From: Mycobacterium sp. OTB74
Lineage (GTDB): Bacteria; Actinomycetota; Actinomycetes; Mycobacteriales; Mycobacteriaceae
Length of the DNA: 64,000 nucleotides
Assembly (NCBI RefSeq): GCF_029892685.1
Contig: NZ_JARXVD010000008.1
Span: 153,593-217,592 of the forward strand
Reading direction: 5' to 3'
Position 1 is the first letter of the stretch, and each line of letters opens with the position of its first letter. Both the position numbers and the translations under genes were made by a program. This document shows, piece by piece, positions 8,025 to 16,499 of this stretch. The notes below the pieces were generated by a model. It had not been told where the DNA came from. It searched no databases and saw nothing but the letters and a program-made list of their open reading frames with translations.

Positions 8025-9190
8025 TCGTTGGTGTCGTTGATGGGCAAGGGCATTTCGGTTGGTTGTGGCGTGTTCGACGTGACGGCCGCGGAATCGGCTT
8101 GCGCGCAGACCTGGCGGGCGAAAGTCCGAAAATCGGGGTCGAGGCGGCTCACGGTGACCAGGAACCCACACACGTCAGCGAAGAGTTTGGCAGCGATGGG
8201 GCTGAACGATGAGCCGAAAGCGTCTGCAACGGTGCAGTTTTCCTTGGCGAGTTGGGCTTCGGTCACCCACTCGGCGTAGCGCAGTTCCTCACCGATAAGG
8301 GTCGGTCGGCGCAGGTGTCGGGTGACCAGTTCCAGCAGCTGTCCGTACCAGGAGGGCAGGACGCCGTCATCGTCCGCGGCCGCGCCCGCAGGCGCGTAAT
8401 GAGCCAGCGCAGCGGCGAGTTTACGTTTCTCTTGCAACGCCATTTGCCCGCCGAACAGGTATTGCTGTAGCGCGGTGTCGACATCGGAGACATGGACCGC
8501 CCGTACGTTGGCGCACGCGTGGGCCAACGACAGGGTGTAGAGCCAGGCACAGTCGATGAACAGCGCACGATGAGTCGGATGGGACGCGTCCAGATGTTTA
8601 GCCGCAGCGGCCAGATGAGCCACCACCTGTAGCAGATTGCGGTGTTCGTCGTACACCCAGTAGTCGAACTGGCGGTATTCGACCAGCGGTTCGAGCTTGC
8701 GGTCGACGGTAGTCAGGGCTTTGAGCACGGCCGCGACCCGCGTTTCGTCGAACAGCAGAGCCAACGGCCCGCTGTCCAGGGGCAACTCGATCGGATGAAA
8801 CTCTTCGAGTCGGGTGAGATCGGTGGCCTCGAGGACAGAAATACCGAGCCGTGCCGCCAGTTGACGCGATGCCGCTGTCACACCGCCGGTGCGCACCATC
8901 CATGCATCATCGGCGGCAAAGAAATCGGACACCCCACGCACCCAGAACATCCGCTCGGTGGAGCCTCTTTGGGTGGTCTTGCAGTCGGCGATAACTGACC
9001 GCAAGGCGAACCCGGGTGACACCGCGATACCGAGCACGTCGAGGTCGGTGAACGTCTCGTAACGGGACCCGCGCCGACTGGTCGAGGGCGGGACGTACGC
9101 CCTCAATGGAACGTCGACGCGGGTGGTGAACCCCATGCGCCACAGCAGGCGTCGTGAGGCGACTTTCAGACCGAGATCGAGTTCGCTCAC
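8021..9190 (-). CDS. Putative PD-(D/E)XK nuclease of the defence locus
   Basis: A 389-residue cytoplasmic protein of no recognised family as a whole. Its N-terminal 75 residues carry a restriction-endonuclease-like pattern: Asp51 in TDLDVLGIAV, then Asp69-Cys-Lys71 in VIADCKTT after 17 residues, the usual spacing for a PD-(D/E)XK active site of Mrr/Holliday-resolvase type. An Arg/Trp-rich stretch (MFWVRGVSDFF) follows. The rest is alpha-helical without motifs. Start (9190) and stop (8021) overlap both neighbours in ATGA quadruplets, so the three genes should be made in fixed ratio. It may be an effector or a DNA-recognition partner of the helicase. The catalytic assignment is from motif spacing only. 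Confidence 0.55.
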   Translation of the reverse strand: MSELDLGLKVASRRLLWRMGFTTRVDVPLRAYVPPSTSRRGSRYETFTDLDVLGIAVSPGFALRSVIADCKTTQRGSTERMFWVRGVSDFFAADDAWMVRTGGVTAASRQLAARLGISVLEATDLTRLEEFHPIELPLDSGPLALLFDETRVAAVLKALTTVDRKLEPLVEYRQFDYWVYDEHRNLLQVVAHLAAAAKHLDASHPTHRALFIDCAWLYTLSLAHACANVRAVHVSDVDTALQQYLFGGQMALQEKRKLAAALAHYAPAGAAADDDGVLPSWYGQLLELVTRHLRRPTLIGEELRYAEWVTEAQLAKENCTVADAFGSSFSPIAAKLFADVCGFLVTVSRLDPDFRTFARQVCAQADSAAVTSNTPQPTEMPLPINDTNE

Positions 9191-10467
9191 AACGCCGACC
9201 GTCCCATCGCCGCGTCGAGAATGCTGCGGTACTCGGTGTCGTTGAGTGTCTTCTGGTTGCGCCGACGCGCGACCGTCTGGACCGGCGCGGCATAGGTGGA
9301 GTTGAGCGAGAGCAGGCCGCGGGCCTCGTCGTCGCCCGCCCGGGCTTGTAGCGGTTCACCGAAGGTCAGGAGATCAAGAGCGAGCTGAACGGCGGCCAGA
9401 TTGTCCTCGGTCGTGATCAGTTGTGGAATAACCCAATTGCCCGACGGCACGAAGTCCACGACCTGCATCCGGTAAAGCAATTGGTACTGGCGTTGATGGG
9501 ATCCGTGCGCACGCAGCCGGTACCCGCGGTTGGGGTCCAGCAGCGCCGTGAGCACCGCGGCCGGCGATTTGGTGCTCGTCGCTCCGCCGAAATGCTGCCC
9601 ACACCGCACACAGGCCAGAACCGCAAGCGCCTTATCGAGCACCGGCTTGCGCACGGTGAACAGGCTGGTATCGGGAAGGTAGGGCACCGCGGCGAACGGC
9701 TGGTCGGCCCCGCTGGGTGTGCGCACCGAGGGCGCGATGATGAAGCCGCGCGCGATGGCATCGGCCAGGGCCGGGTGGTTCTGCTCATCGATCGGCAATC
9801 CCTGATGCGCGCGGACGGCTTCAAGATCTTCGGCAAACCGGCCCGAGCCATGGTCCTGGAGGAGCGACGCCAACAGCTCGGGGTTCTCGAAGCCGAAGAA
9901 CGGCGAGTACAGAACGGGGCCATCGATGAGATCGATGCTCTTGATCAACTCGGACGCATATCCCACGTCCAGCAGCCGTGGGATGTCCCCGCGGTCAAGG
10001 CCGAGCTCGTCCTCAAGTTCTTCGGCCGGCACCGGGCTGGTGGCAAGGCGGTCGACAACAGCGATCATCTCCTGCTCCAGCGGCCCCGGGGAGCCGGAGC
10101 GCCATGTACCACCCAGCCGGTCATACAGATCCTGGTGGAACGGCACGGTCTCGCTGAAGCTAATCACCTTGGCGCCGTTGCGTTTGACGTCGGCCACCAG
10201 GCCGGCGCGTTCGAGCGTTTCGACTACGTCGCGGAACGCGTACGGGCTGATGTCGAGCTGTTCGGCGGCGATGGTTTTGAGCGCCTCTGCATCAGCGATG
10301 ACGTCCTGGCCGCGCACCAGAGACGCCAGGTTGGCGGCCATACCGATCACTCGGGTGTCAGCGAGCGGGATCAGTGTTGAGCTGTTGGGGTCGACGTTGC
10401 GGAGGCCCGCGTGGACGTCACCACAGCGAAGTCCGGCTTTGAAATCGGGCAGCGGCGCAGCAGACAT
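9187..10467 (-). CDS. Winged-helix-like protein of the defence locus, function unknown
   Basis: The ATG at 10467 (MSAAPLPDFKAGLRC) is preferred; an upstream in-frame start at 10503 would nearly touch the divergent gene. The 426-residue product has two stretches that look like winged helices: about 55-100 (ALKTIAAEQLDISPYAF, VVETLERAGLVADV) and about 120-165 (LEQEMIAVVDRLATSPVPAE, LEDELGLDRGDIPRLLDVG). A lone Cys-x2-Cys (CVRCGQ) occurs in the C-terminal half. No enzyme motif is visible. It is the promoter-proximal gene of the minus-strand operon and overlaps the next gene by 4 bp. Possible roles are adaptor, DNA reader or local regulator; none can be assigned from sequence. Confidence 0.6.
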   Translation of the reverse strand: MSAAPLPDFKAGLRCGDVHAGLRNVDPNSSTLIPLADTRVIGMAANLASLVRGQDVIADAEALKTIAAEQLDISPYAFRDVVETLERAGLVADVKRNGAKVISFSETVPFHQDLYDRLGGTWRSGSPGPLEQEMIAVVDRLATSPVPAEELEDELGLDRGDIPRLLDVGYASELIKSIDLIDGPVLYSPFFGFENPELLASLLQDHGSGRFAEDLEAVRAHQGLPIDEQNHPALADAIARGFIIAPSVRTPSGADQPFAAVPYLPDTSLFTVRKPVLDKALAVLACVRCGQHFGGATSTKSPAAVLTALLDPNRGYRLRAHGSHQRQYQLLYRMQVVDFVPSGNWVIPQLITTEDNLAAVQLALDLLTFGEPLQARAGDDEARGLLSLNSTYAAPVQTVARRRNQKTLNDTEYRSILDAAMGRSAL

Positions 10468-10508
10468 GAGCTCGACGTTACCAACCCTGGAAGGGATGGA
10501 CAAGGTTG

Positions 10509-10514
10509 TACAAT
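10509..10514 (+). promoter_or_regulatory. -10 element placing transcription start at the helicase ATG (leaderless)
   Basis: TACAAT matches the mycobacterial TANNNT -10 consensus and ends 6 nt before the ATG at 10521. The expected transcription start is therefore the A of the start codon, giving a leaderless mRNA. This supports the 10521 start and explains the lack of a ribosome binding site. The 53-bp divergent gap to the minus-strand operon is a natural autoregulatory site for the MerR-type domain. Confidence 0.55.
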
Positions 10515-10520
10515 CATGTC

Positions 10521-12581
10521 ATGGCTGAGGAAGACTTCCTGCTGGTAGCCGAAGCGGCGCGGTACGTGGGTGTGTCGGCGCAAACGCTGCGCCGGTGGGA
10601 CCGTGACGGCACGTTGTCAGCCGTCCGGCGACCAGGCAGCGACTACCGCTATTACCGGAGGGCCGATCTGGAGCCATTCCGGCTGCAGTATCGACGCGCC
10701 GAGGAGGCCGCGGCAGGCGGCGCGGACAGCATCGTGTTCGTAACCGCGAACGCCGACATCGAGGCCAACCCGTCGTTGAGGGACCCACAGCGCGAAGCAC
10801 ACCGCGCAGTCCGGGAACACTTCGCCGCCGGCACCGGGGCCGCGATCGTGCAGATTCCGGTGGGCTGCGGCAAGACCGGCATCATGGCCACGTTGCCGTT
10901 CGGAATCGCCCGCGGCCGGGTGCTCGTTATCACCCCAAACCTGACGATCCGCAAGGGCGTTGCCGATGCCGTGGACATCACCAGCCCTCAGTGCTTCTGG
11001 ACCAAGTGCCGGGTGCTCTCCGACTTCACCGCCGGCCCATGGATGGCCGTGCTCGACGGGCCCAACGCCAACCTGCACGACGCCATCGAGAGCCATTTCG
11101 TCGTGTGCAACATCCAGCAGCTGGCCAGTCAGGCCGACCGCTGGCTTCCGCAGTTCCCCGAGGATTTCTTTGACATGATTCTCGTTGACGAGGGACACCA
11201 CGCCGCGGCCGAAAGCTGGCAGAAGGTCTTTCGACGCTTCCCTACCGCCAAAGTCGTCAGCCTTACCGCGACCCCGTTCCGATCCGATCAGCAGCAGCTG
11301 CACGGCGAGGTCGTGTACCGCTATCCGTTTACCCGAGCGATGATCAACGGCTACATCAAGCAGATTCATTCCCGCAACGTCGCTCCGTCGGAGATCTACT
11401 TCACCTACCAGGACGACACCCGCCACCACACGCTCGATGAAGTACTCCAGCTACGTGAGGAAGCGTGGTTTCGCCGCGGTGTTGCGCTGAGCCCCGAGTG
11501 CAACCGGCACATCGTGGAAGCCAGCATCCAGCAATGTGATCGGATGCGCTCGCAGAACGGCATCCAGCACCAGATCATCGCTGCCGCATGCTCGGTCGAC
11601 CACGCCCGTCAGATCGCCAGCATCTACCGCGAATGCGGATATCGGGCTGCAGAAATCCACTCAGACATGGACCCAGACGACCAAGATGCCGTGATCGAAC
11701 GGCTGCGGCAAGGGCAACTCGAATGCATCGTCCAAGTCCAGATGCTCGGCGAAGGTTTCGATCATCCGCGTCTCAGCGTCGCGGCGATCTTCCGGCCGTT
11801 TCGTAGCCTCGCCCCCTACATCCAGTTCGTCGGCCGAGTCATGCGGGTGGTTCAAGACTCCGCACCAGAACACCCAGATAACCAGGGCCACATCATCTCC
11901 CACGTCGGACTCAACAACGACGCCCGCTGGTCGGAGTTCCGCGAACTCGACCTCGATGACCAGGCACTCGTCCATACGTGGGTTACCGGAGGGACCGACA
12001 ACGACGGCGACGCGGGCGAGACCAATGGCGCGCGGGTTCGCCGGTTCGATGACGGCATGCTCGTCAACAACGAAATTCTCACTAGTTTCGTCGAGCACAC
12101 GTACCTCGACCCCACCGACGATCGGGTGCTCGACGAACTGCTCGACCGCGACGTGGCCCCTGGAGTCAAATTAGGCAATCTGGTTGGCCGTGAGCAGCTG
12201 CGCGAACGCCTCCTCGCTCAACAAGCAGCGGCCGCAGCGCCTGCCCCGCAACCGATTCCGGTTTCACCACAGCGTCAAAGACAGTCGGCCAAAACCCGCG
12301 TCAACGAGCGCACGAGGGCCGTCGCGAATCGCGTCCTGAGCGAATTGGGCCTGAAGCACCGCGGATACCGGCTGATGGCAATCACCGGAGGACAACGCCA
12401 GCACAATGCCGCCATCGTGATTCGCCGGCTGAACACCGCGATCAACGAAGCCGTGGGAATGCCCAACGGAACCCGGGGTGACTGGTCGCGCGACCAACTA
12501 CAGACCATCTTCGAACGCATCGACGAACTCGGCGACAACGTTCGTGACACGTTGAGAGATCAACTTAGCCAAGATAATTGA
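10521..12581 (+). CDS. MerR-type HTH fused to a superfamily 2 (DEAD/DEAH-like) helicase
   Basis: A 686-residue fusion. Residues 5-52 form a MerR/excisionase-type helix-turn-helix (VAEAARYVGVSAQTLRRWDR, then a YRYYRRADLEPF wing). From about 85 on it is an SF2 helicase: Q-motif-like PQREAHRAV, Walker A VGCGKTG (114-120), motif II DEGH (223-226), motif III SLTATPF (about 248), and in the second RecA domain IHSDMD, LGEGFDHP and motif VI QFVGRVMR (about 435). A helical tail of about 200 residues has no recognised domain. Members of this helicase class translocate on duplex DNA in restriction and phage-defence systems. The N-terminal DNA-binding domain is unusual and could target the helicase or repress the divergent operon. 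The start is fixed by the overlapping -10 element. Confidence 0.85.
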   Translation: MAEEDFLLVAEAARYVGVSAQTLRRWDRDGTLSAVRRPGSDYRYYRRADLEPFRLQYRRAEEAAAGGADSIVFVTANADIEANPSLRDPQREAHRAVREHFAAGTGAAIVQIPVGCGKTGIMATLPFGIARGRVLVITPNLTIRKGVADAVDITSPQCFWTKCRVLSDFTAGPWMAVLDGPNANLHDAIESHFVVCNIQQLASQADRWLPQFPEDFFDMILVDEGHHAAAESWQKVFRRFPTAKVVSLTATPFRSDQQQLHGEVVYRYPFTRAMINGYIKQIHSRNVAPSEIYFTYQDDTRHHTLDEVLQLREEAWFRRGVALSPECNRHIVEASIQQCDRMRSQNGIQHQIIAAACSVDHARQIASIYRECGYRAAEIHSDMDPDDQDAVIERLRQGQLECIVQVQMLGEGFDHPRLSVAAIFRPFRSLAPYIQFVGRVMRVVQDSAPEHPDNQGHIISHVGLNNDARWSEFRELDLDDQALVHTWVTGGTDNDGDAGETNGARVRRFDDGMLVNNEILTSFVEHTYLDPTDDRVLDELLDRDVAPGVKLGNLVGREQLRERLLAQQAAAAAPAPQPIPVSPQRQRQSAKTRVNERTRAVANRVLSELGLKHRGYRLMAITGGQRQHNAAIVIRRLNTAINEAVGMPNGTRGDWSRDQLQTIFERIDELGDNVRDTLRDQLSQDN

Positions 12582-12619
12582 GCCGACACCGGTCGAGCGA
12601 TCGGGAACAGGAGTCCGAG

Positions 12620-12856
12620 ATGCCCACTAAGGCGATACTACGTCACATCCACGTGGAAAGCCCACGAACCAACCACCCGCGCAAATGTGCAGCCCACCAA
12701 AACGGGGCTAACGCCCACACTCTCTTAAGCGGCGACTGTCACCTCGTCATCACCGAAGCAGACAAGACGTACCGGTACTGTCGCGAGTCCGCCAAAGCCA
12801 TCCTCGACCGGGCCCAAGCCGACCTAGACGCACTGCGCCAACAATTGGGGTTCTAA
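12620..12856 (+). CDS. Small Cys/His-rich protein downstream of the helicase
   Basis: A 78-residue protein starting MPTKAILRHIHVESPRTN, with AGGAG 8 nt ahead of the ATG. Its middle holds Cys and His residues in a zinc-binding-like arrangement (KCAAHQ, GDCH, YRYC), and the last 20 residues form an amphipathic helix (KAILDRAQADLDALRQQLGF). It begins 38 bp after the helicase stop on the same strand, so it is most likely cotranscribed and part of the same system. No family is recognised. It could be a cofactor or antitoxin-like partner. Confidence 0.6.
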   Translation: MPTKAILRHIHVESPRTNHPRKCAAHQNGANAHTLLSGDCHLVITEADKTYRYCRESAKAILDRAQADLDALRQQLGF

Positions 12857-13320
12857 ACGTTCGCGCACACCGCATCGTGCCGTGGTTGCCCAAACAGCCG
12901 CACCGCGAGAGTGCGCCTTCTTCAGCATCACGCTGACCAAGACGCGACGACAGACGGGTTCGCGGCACGGTTCGACCAGATCGACCACGATGCGTCGCTC
13001 GCCAAATGTGAAGCAGATAGCTCTAGGTGGGCCAGTCAATCCCTGCCTCCGCGAGTTCCTGATCCCATCTGATCAATTCGAATGTGCCGCACAGCATCTG
13101 TTCAATCATGTCGGGTGTCTCGTCGTCCACACTGGATTAGACGCTGGTGCTAGCCAAATCGGTTCCATCCAATTTCCGATTTCCGGTCACCAAAGCACTA
13201 GCCCTGCCCAGCCTGCGCCGACAAACGATCCTCTCTGCCCGTTTTCTGTAGACCAATGAGGTCAGCCAACGGCAGGGATAACTACGGAAACTCCGTCCGA
13301 ATCGCTCGGACACTGTTCAG
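12857..13320. other. Island end region, 464 bp without a firm gene
   Basis: No supported gene is present. A minus-strand 35-codon frame at 13023-13130, from a GTG to a TAG (VDDETPDMIEQMLCGTFELI, ending AGIDWPT), has protein-like composition and may be a fragment. At 13284-13311, close to the comM break, are two overlapping short inverted repeats (ACGGA-aac-TCCGT and GTCCGA-atcgc-TCGGAC) that could belong to the end of a mobile element. Confidence 0.4.
13284..13311. repeat. Nested inverted repeats next to the comM breakpoint
   Basis: ACGGA (13284-13288) pairs with TCCGT (13292-13296), and GTCCGA (13295-13300) pairs with TCGGAC (13306-13311). The structures share two bases and lie only about 10 bp from the truncated comM end. 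Their position suggests a transposon or island terminus, but no known end sequence was recognised. Confidence 0.5.
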
Positions 13321-14367
13321 TCATGCACAAAGCACCACGAGCTGAAAGCGAGCCGGATAGCACGCCACGCCGTCGCGGCGGGCCAGCCGAATCTTGCCTT
13401 CTTCCAACGGAGTTCGCAGCCCTTCGAGGACGCTGACTCCGATCTCGGCGCATTCATCCAGAAAGAGAACTCCCCGGTGAGCGCGGCTGATCGCCCCCGG
13501 CCTGGCCATCCCCGAGCCTCCGCCAACCAGCGCCGAGACGCTGGAAGTGTGGTGCGGCGCAACGAAAGGTGGCCGGGTGATCAGCGGGGTCGATCCGGTT
13601 AGCAGACCCGCGACCGAATGGATCGCGGTCACCTCCAGCGCTTCATCCTCGGTGAGATCAGGAAGCAGGCTGGGAAGCCGTTGGGCCAGCATGGTTTTCC
13701 CGATCCCTGGAGGCCCGGTGAACATCAGGTGATGGGCACCGGCTGCGGCGATCTCGACGGCCCACCGGGCCTGGGTCTGCCCCACCACGTCGGCCAGATC
13801 GACCGAATCGTCATACACCGGTTCGGCTCTGGCCACCCGGTCGTCGAGTGAGGCCTTGCCGTTCAGCCACGCCTGCATCTGCCCCAACGTGCGAACACCC
13901 CACACGTCAATACCGTCGACCAAGCTGGCCTCGGCCAGATTCTCGGCCGGAACCACCACCGCCTGCCAGCCCTCACGCTTGGCCGCCAATACCGCAGGCA
14001 GCACACCCTTGACCGGGCGGACCCTACCGTCGAGTGCCAATTCGCCAAGCAACACGGTCTTTTCGAGTCGGGACCAGTGGGTCTTGAGATGCGCAGACAA
14101 CACCGAGGCCGCAATAGCCAGGTCGTACATCGACCCGCCTTTGGGCAACGTTGCCGGTGACAATCCCAGCGTAAGCCGGGACATCGGCCAGCTGTTGCCG
14201 CAATTGGTGATGGCTGCGCGCACCCGGTCGCGAGATTCCTGCAACGCCGCATCAGGAAGCCCGACCAGATGTACGCCGGGCAGCCCTGAAGTGATGTCGG
14301 CCTCGATTTCCACGATGACCCCGTCGAGGCCACGAATGGCCACCGAGTAAGCCCGTCCCAGTGCCAT
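13321..14367 (-). pseudogene. comM: comM (YifB-like Mg-chelatase-type AAA+ ATPase), 3' end lost at an island boundary
   Basis: Starts at ATG 14367 (MALGRAYSVAIRGLDGVIVE), overlapping the yraN stop by one base (TGATG). The N-terminal Lon-like domain (residues 1-165) and the start of the AAA+ domain are intact: Walker A GPPGIGKTML (about 218-227), the histidine-bearing PFVAPHHTSS, and Walker B VLFLDE. The sequence follows the family to YPARFQLV (about residue 344) and then becomes VLCA-stop. The normal continuation (the ANPCPCG-type Cys motif, sensor regions and C-terminal domain, about 155 residues) is absent. ComM is a hexameric helicase promoting branch migration during natural transformation in other bacteria. 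This copy should be inactive. dprA and xerC, expected next, are displaced out of the window. Confidence 0.88.
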
Positions 14368-14744
14368 CAGCCAATCCCTTTCAGGTGCACCAGGTCTGGT
14401 AGCCGTCCACCGAGTCGCACGCCGATCACGTCGATGCGGACTTCGGCCCAGGACCCGTCCTGCTCGGCAAGCCACAAGCTGGCAAGCCTGCGCAACCGAC
14501 GGAGCTTCTCGGGCGTCACTGCCTCCTCGATGCCACCGAACTCGGCGGTCGTTCGGGTCTTCACCTCGACGAAAGCAACGATGTTGCTGGCGTTGTCGGC
14601 GGCGATGACGTCGAGTTCCCCCCAACGGCAGCGCCAGTTTCGAGCGAGTACGTTGAGCCCCAGCGAAGTCAGATGATCGACGGCGAGTTGCTCACCGAGC
14701 GCACCGATCTCGGCGCGGGTCATATGTGGCGGTGGTGTGTTCAT
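14367..14744 (-). CDS. YraN/UPF0102 family nuclease-fold protein (Rv2898c orthologue)
   Basis: A 125-residue protein of the UPF0102 family. It has the Holliday-resolvase-like pattern GELDVIAAD ... VAFVEVKTRT (Asp, then Glu-x-Lys) and the family ending RIDVIGV...LVHLKGIG. The start MNTPPPHMTRAEIGALGEQL fits the M. tuberculosis protein, which also has a few residues before MTR. In mycobacteria it precedes comM, as here, with stop and start overlapping. A DNA-processing role is suspected from the fold and from its comM/dprA neighbourhood. It is core genome and marks the left border of the accessory block to its right. Confidence 0.9.
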   Translation of the reverse strand: MNTPPPHMTRAEIGALGEQLAVDHLTSLGLNVLARNWRCRWGELDVIAADNASNIVAFVEVKTRTTAEFGGIEEAVTPEKLRRLRRLASLWLAEQDGSWAEVRIDVIGVRLGGRLPDLVHLKGIG

Positions 14745-14979
14745 GGCCCCACCGTGTCCGGCCGGTCCGACAGATCACGACCTTTCAGGGAGCTCATAGC
14801 GGCGAAACAGCCGACTTATCCACAGTTCACGATTGATCCCCAGGGACGGTCTTTGCCAGCACATTTCGGGGGTGGGAAAGAACGCAGTGCAGGCCACAAA
14901 GCCAGGCCGCACCCACAGACAATCAGCGACTTCACCAATCCGAGCAGCTGATCGGCATTCACTTCGAACCCGGTCGCGT

Positions 14980-15438
14980 TTAGCCCCCGACGCGGTAGCG
15001 GCTGGTGATGGCGATGCGGTTGAAGGCGTTCATTGTGGTGGTCAGCCAGGTAACAGCGGAGATCTGGTCTGCGGTGAGGCTGGCCGCGGCGGTGTTGTAG
15101 TCCTCGTCGCTGACATGCCCATCCGAGATCTGGGTGATGGCCTCGGCCAGGCCGAGTGCGGCGCGGTCAGTGTCAGAGAAGTAGCCGGTCTCTTCCCATC
15201 CGGGCAGCACCGCGATCCGGTCGGGATTCTCACCGAGCTTGAGGGCGTCACGGGTGTGCATCCGCAGGCAGAACGCGCAGCCATTGATCTGAGAGGTACG
15301 AATCTTGATCAGTTCGATCAACTTCGGGTCCAAACCTGCTGCGGCGGCACTACTTTCCACTTCGGCCGACAATGCGATGAGTGCTTTGTAGGCGGCCGGG
15401 TGCTGCTTGTTGACACTGACGCGCGATGTGGTCGTCAT
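14980..15438 (-). CDS. Carboxymuconolactone decarboxylase / AhpD-like protein
   Basis: A 152-residue protein of the CMD family with the AhpD-type redox motif NGCAFCLRMH (Cys-x2-Cys followed by His) near residues 52-61. LDPKLIELIKIRTSQING, just before it, is the typical lead-in. GAAGGA precedes the ATG at 15438. Proteins of this size and motif are peroxidase-like reductants or carboxymuconolactone decarboxylase homologues; sequence alone does not separate them. The CxxC favours an alkylhydroperoxidase-like role. It appears to be transcribed alone, with 235 bp of quiet sequence between it and yraN. Confidence 0.85.
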   Translation of the reverse strand: MTTTSRVSVNKQHPAAYKALIALSAEVESSAAAAGLDPKLIELIKIRTSQINGCAFCLRMHTRDALKLGENPDRIAVLPGWEETGYFSDTDRAALGLAEAITQISDGHVSDEDYNTAAASLTADQISAVTWLTTTMNAFNRIAITSRYRVGG

Positions 15439-15603
15439 GATTCCTTCACTTCGGTAGTGCGGACACGATCCATTTCAAGCGCGCAGTTGCGCGGACCTGA
15501 GTGAATGGTCAGCGGTGGAGATCATCGACTTTGAGGCTAGCTCCGGTACTGGAAATAACCACAGCGTCACAGCACGCTCGCTGACGCAGATTTGCCCGTC
15601 GTC

Positions 15604-16239
15604 TCACGAGGTGGGCGATGACGCGGCAGGCACCTCTACCGGCGGCGGACCCGACGCCGGGGTCGGAGTCGGCGACGGTGTCGCCGGAGCGGGCGTACCG
15701 CTGGCGGCCTCCAGCACCGGCGCCGGCTGCCCCGGAACCGCGGGCGCGCTGGTCGGCTGGGACGACTCTGCGCTGGGAGGCGTTTTCGGTGCCACGCCGC
15801 CTGGATCCTCCAATACCGGAGCCTCCATACCCGCCCCGATGTTCATCCCGGGGTTGATCGTCGGCAGCGACGGGTTGGGGCTCGAACCCGCCCCGATCCG
15901 ATACCGCGAGCTGCTCGCGGTCAGGGCATTGGCCTTGTTGGGGCTCAGCCCTGGCGTACTGCCGGGCATGGCACTGGCCGCGGCCGACGGGTCATTGGTC
16001 GCCGCCGCCCGGATTCCGCGTGCATCGAAGCCTGCTGGCGGACCCACCGGGATGATGTTGGGGTTGAAGGAATAGCTACCCATGGTGCCGCTGACCGGCT
16101 CCGGCGGAAACGGGAACCAGGGCAGGACGGGGGGTACGGCGGGCTGCGCCTCGACGACGCCTGGCGCGAAGACCAACCCCGCCAGCCCGAGGATCGCCCC
16201 CAGCACCTTCGGCATTACTGTCCTGCACGACACGATCAT
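15604..16239 (-). CDS. Secreted Pro/Ala/Ser-rich protein
   Basis: A 211-residue exported protein. The N-terminus (MPKVLGAILGLAGLVFAPGV) is a signal peptide, probably cleaved after VEA, whether translation starts at the first Met (16239, preceded by AGAGAGG) or at Met9. The mature part is low complexity. Its first half contains VPPVLPWFPFPPEPVSG, SYSFNPNIIPVGPPAG and repeated Asn-Pro segments; its last 70 residues are almost entirely Pro, Ala, Ser and Thr. It has no catalytic motif and no lipobox. Proteins like this are common in mycobacterial cell envelopes and their function is unknown. Confidence 0.75.
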   Translation of the reverse strand: MIVSCRTVMPKVLGAILGLAGLVFAPGVVEAQPAVPPVLPWFPFPPEPVSGTMGSYSFNPNIIPVGPPAGFDARGIRAAATNDPSAAASAMPGSTPGLSPNKANALTASSSRYRIGAGSSPNPSLPTINPGMNIGAGMEAPVLEDPGGVAPKTPPSAESSQPTSAPAVPGQPAPVLEAASGTPAPATPSPTPTPASGPPPVEVPAASSPTS

Positions 16240-16499
16240 TCGCCTCTCTTGACGCGAGCATGCCTCGGCTTCAGCTGATTATCTACTGACCGGTTGCGGA
16301 TGTTTCGGTGACCCACGTCCATGCAGACGACTCACCAAGCGAGGTGCCGTGGCCAGCATCGATGGCGGGCCCACCCACGTCAATCCGATCACGGCATTTC
16401 TACGCTTTCTTTACGCCAACAAACAGTCAAATCGGGGAAACTTGCACAGATAGAAGGCGCTGTTGCTCGGCGCGGTGAAAGCTCCGGGCGCTGATGTTT

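Noticed and set aside
12882..13259. 125-codon plus-strand frame at the island end
   Set aside because: No ribosome binding site, random composition, and crosses the nested repeats region; treated as non-coding.
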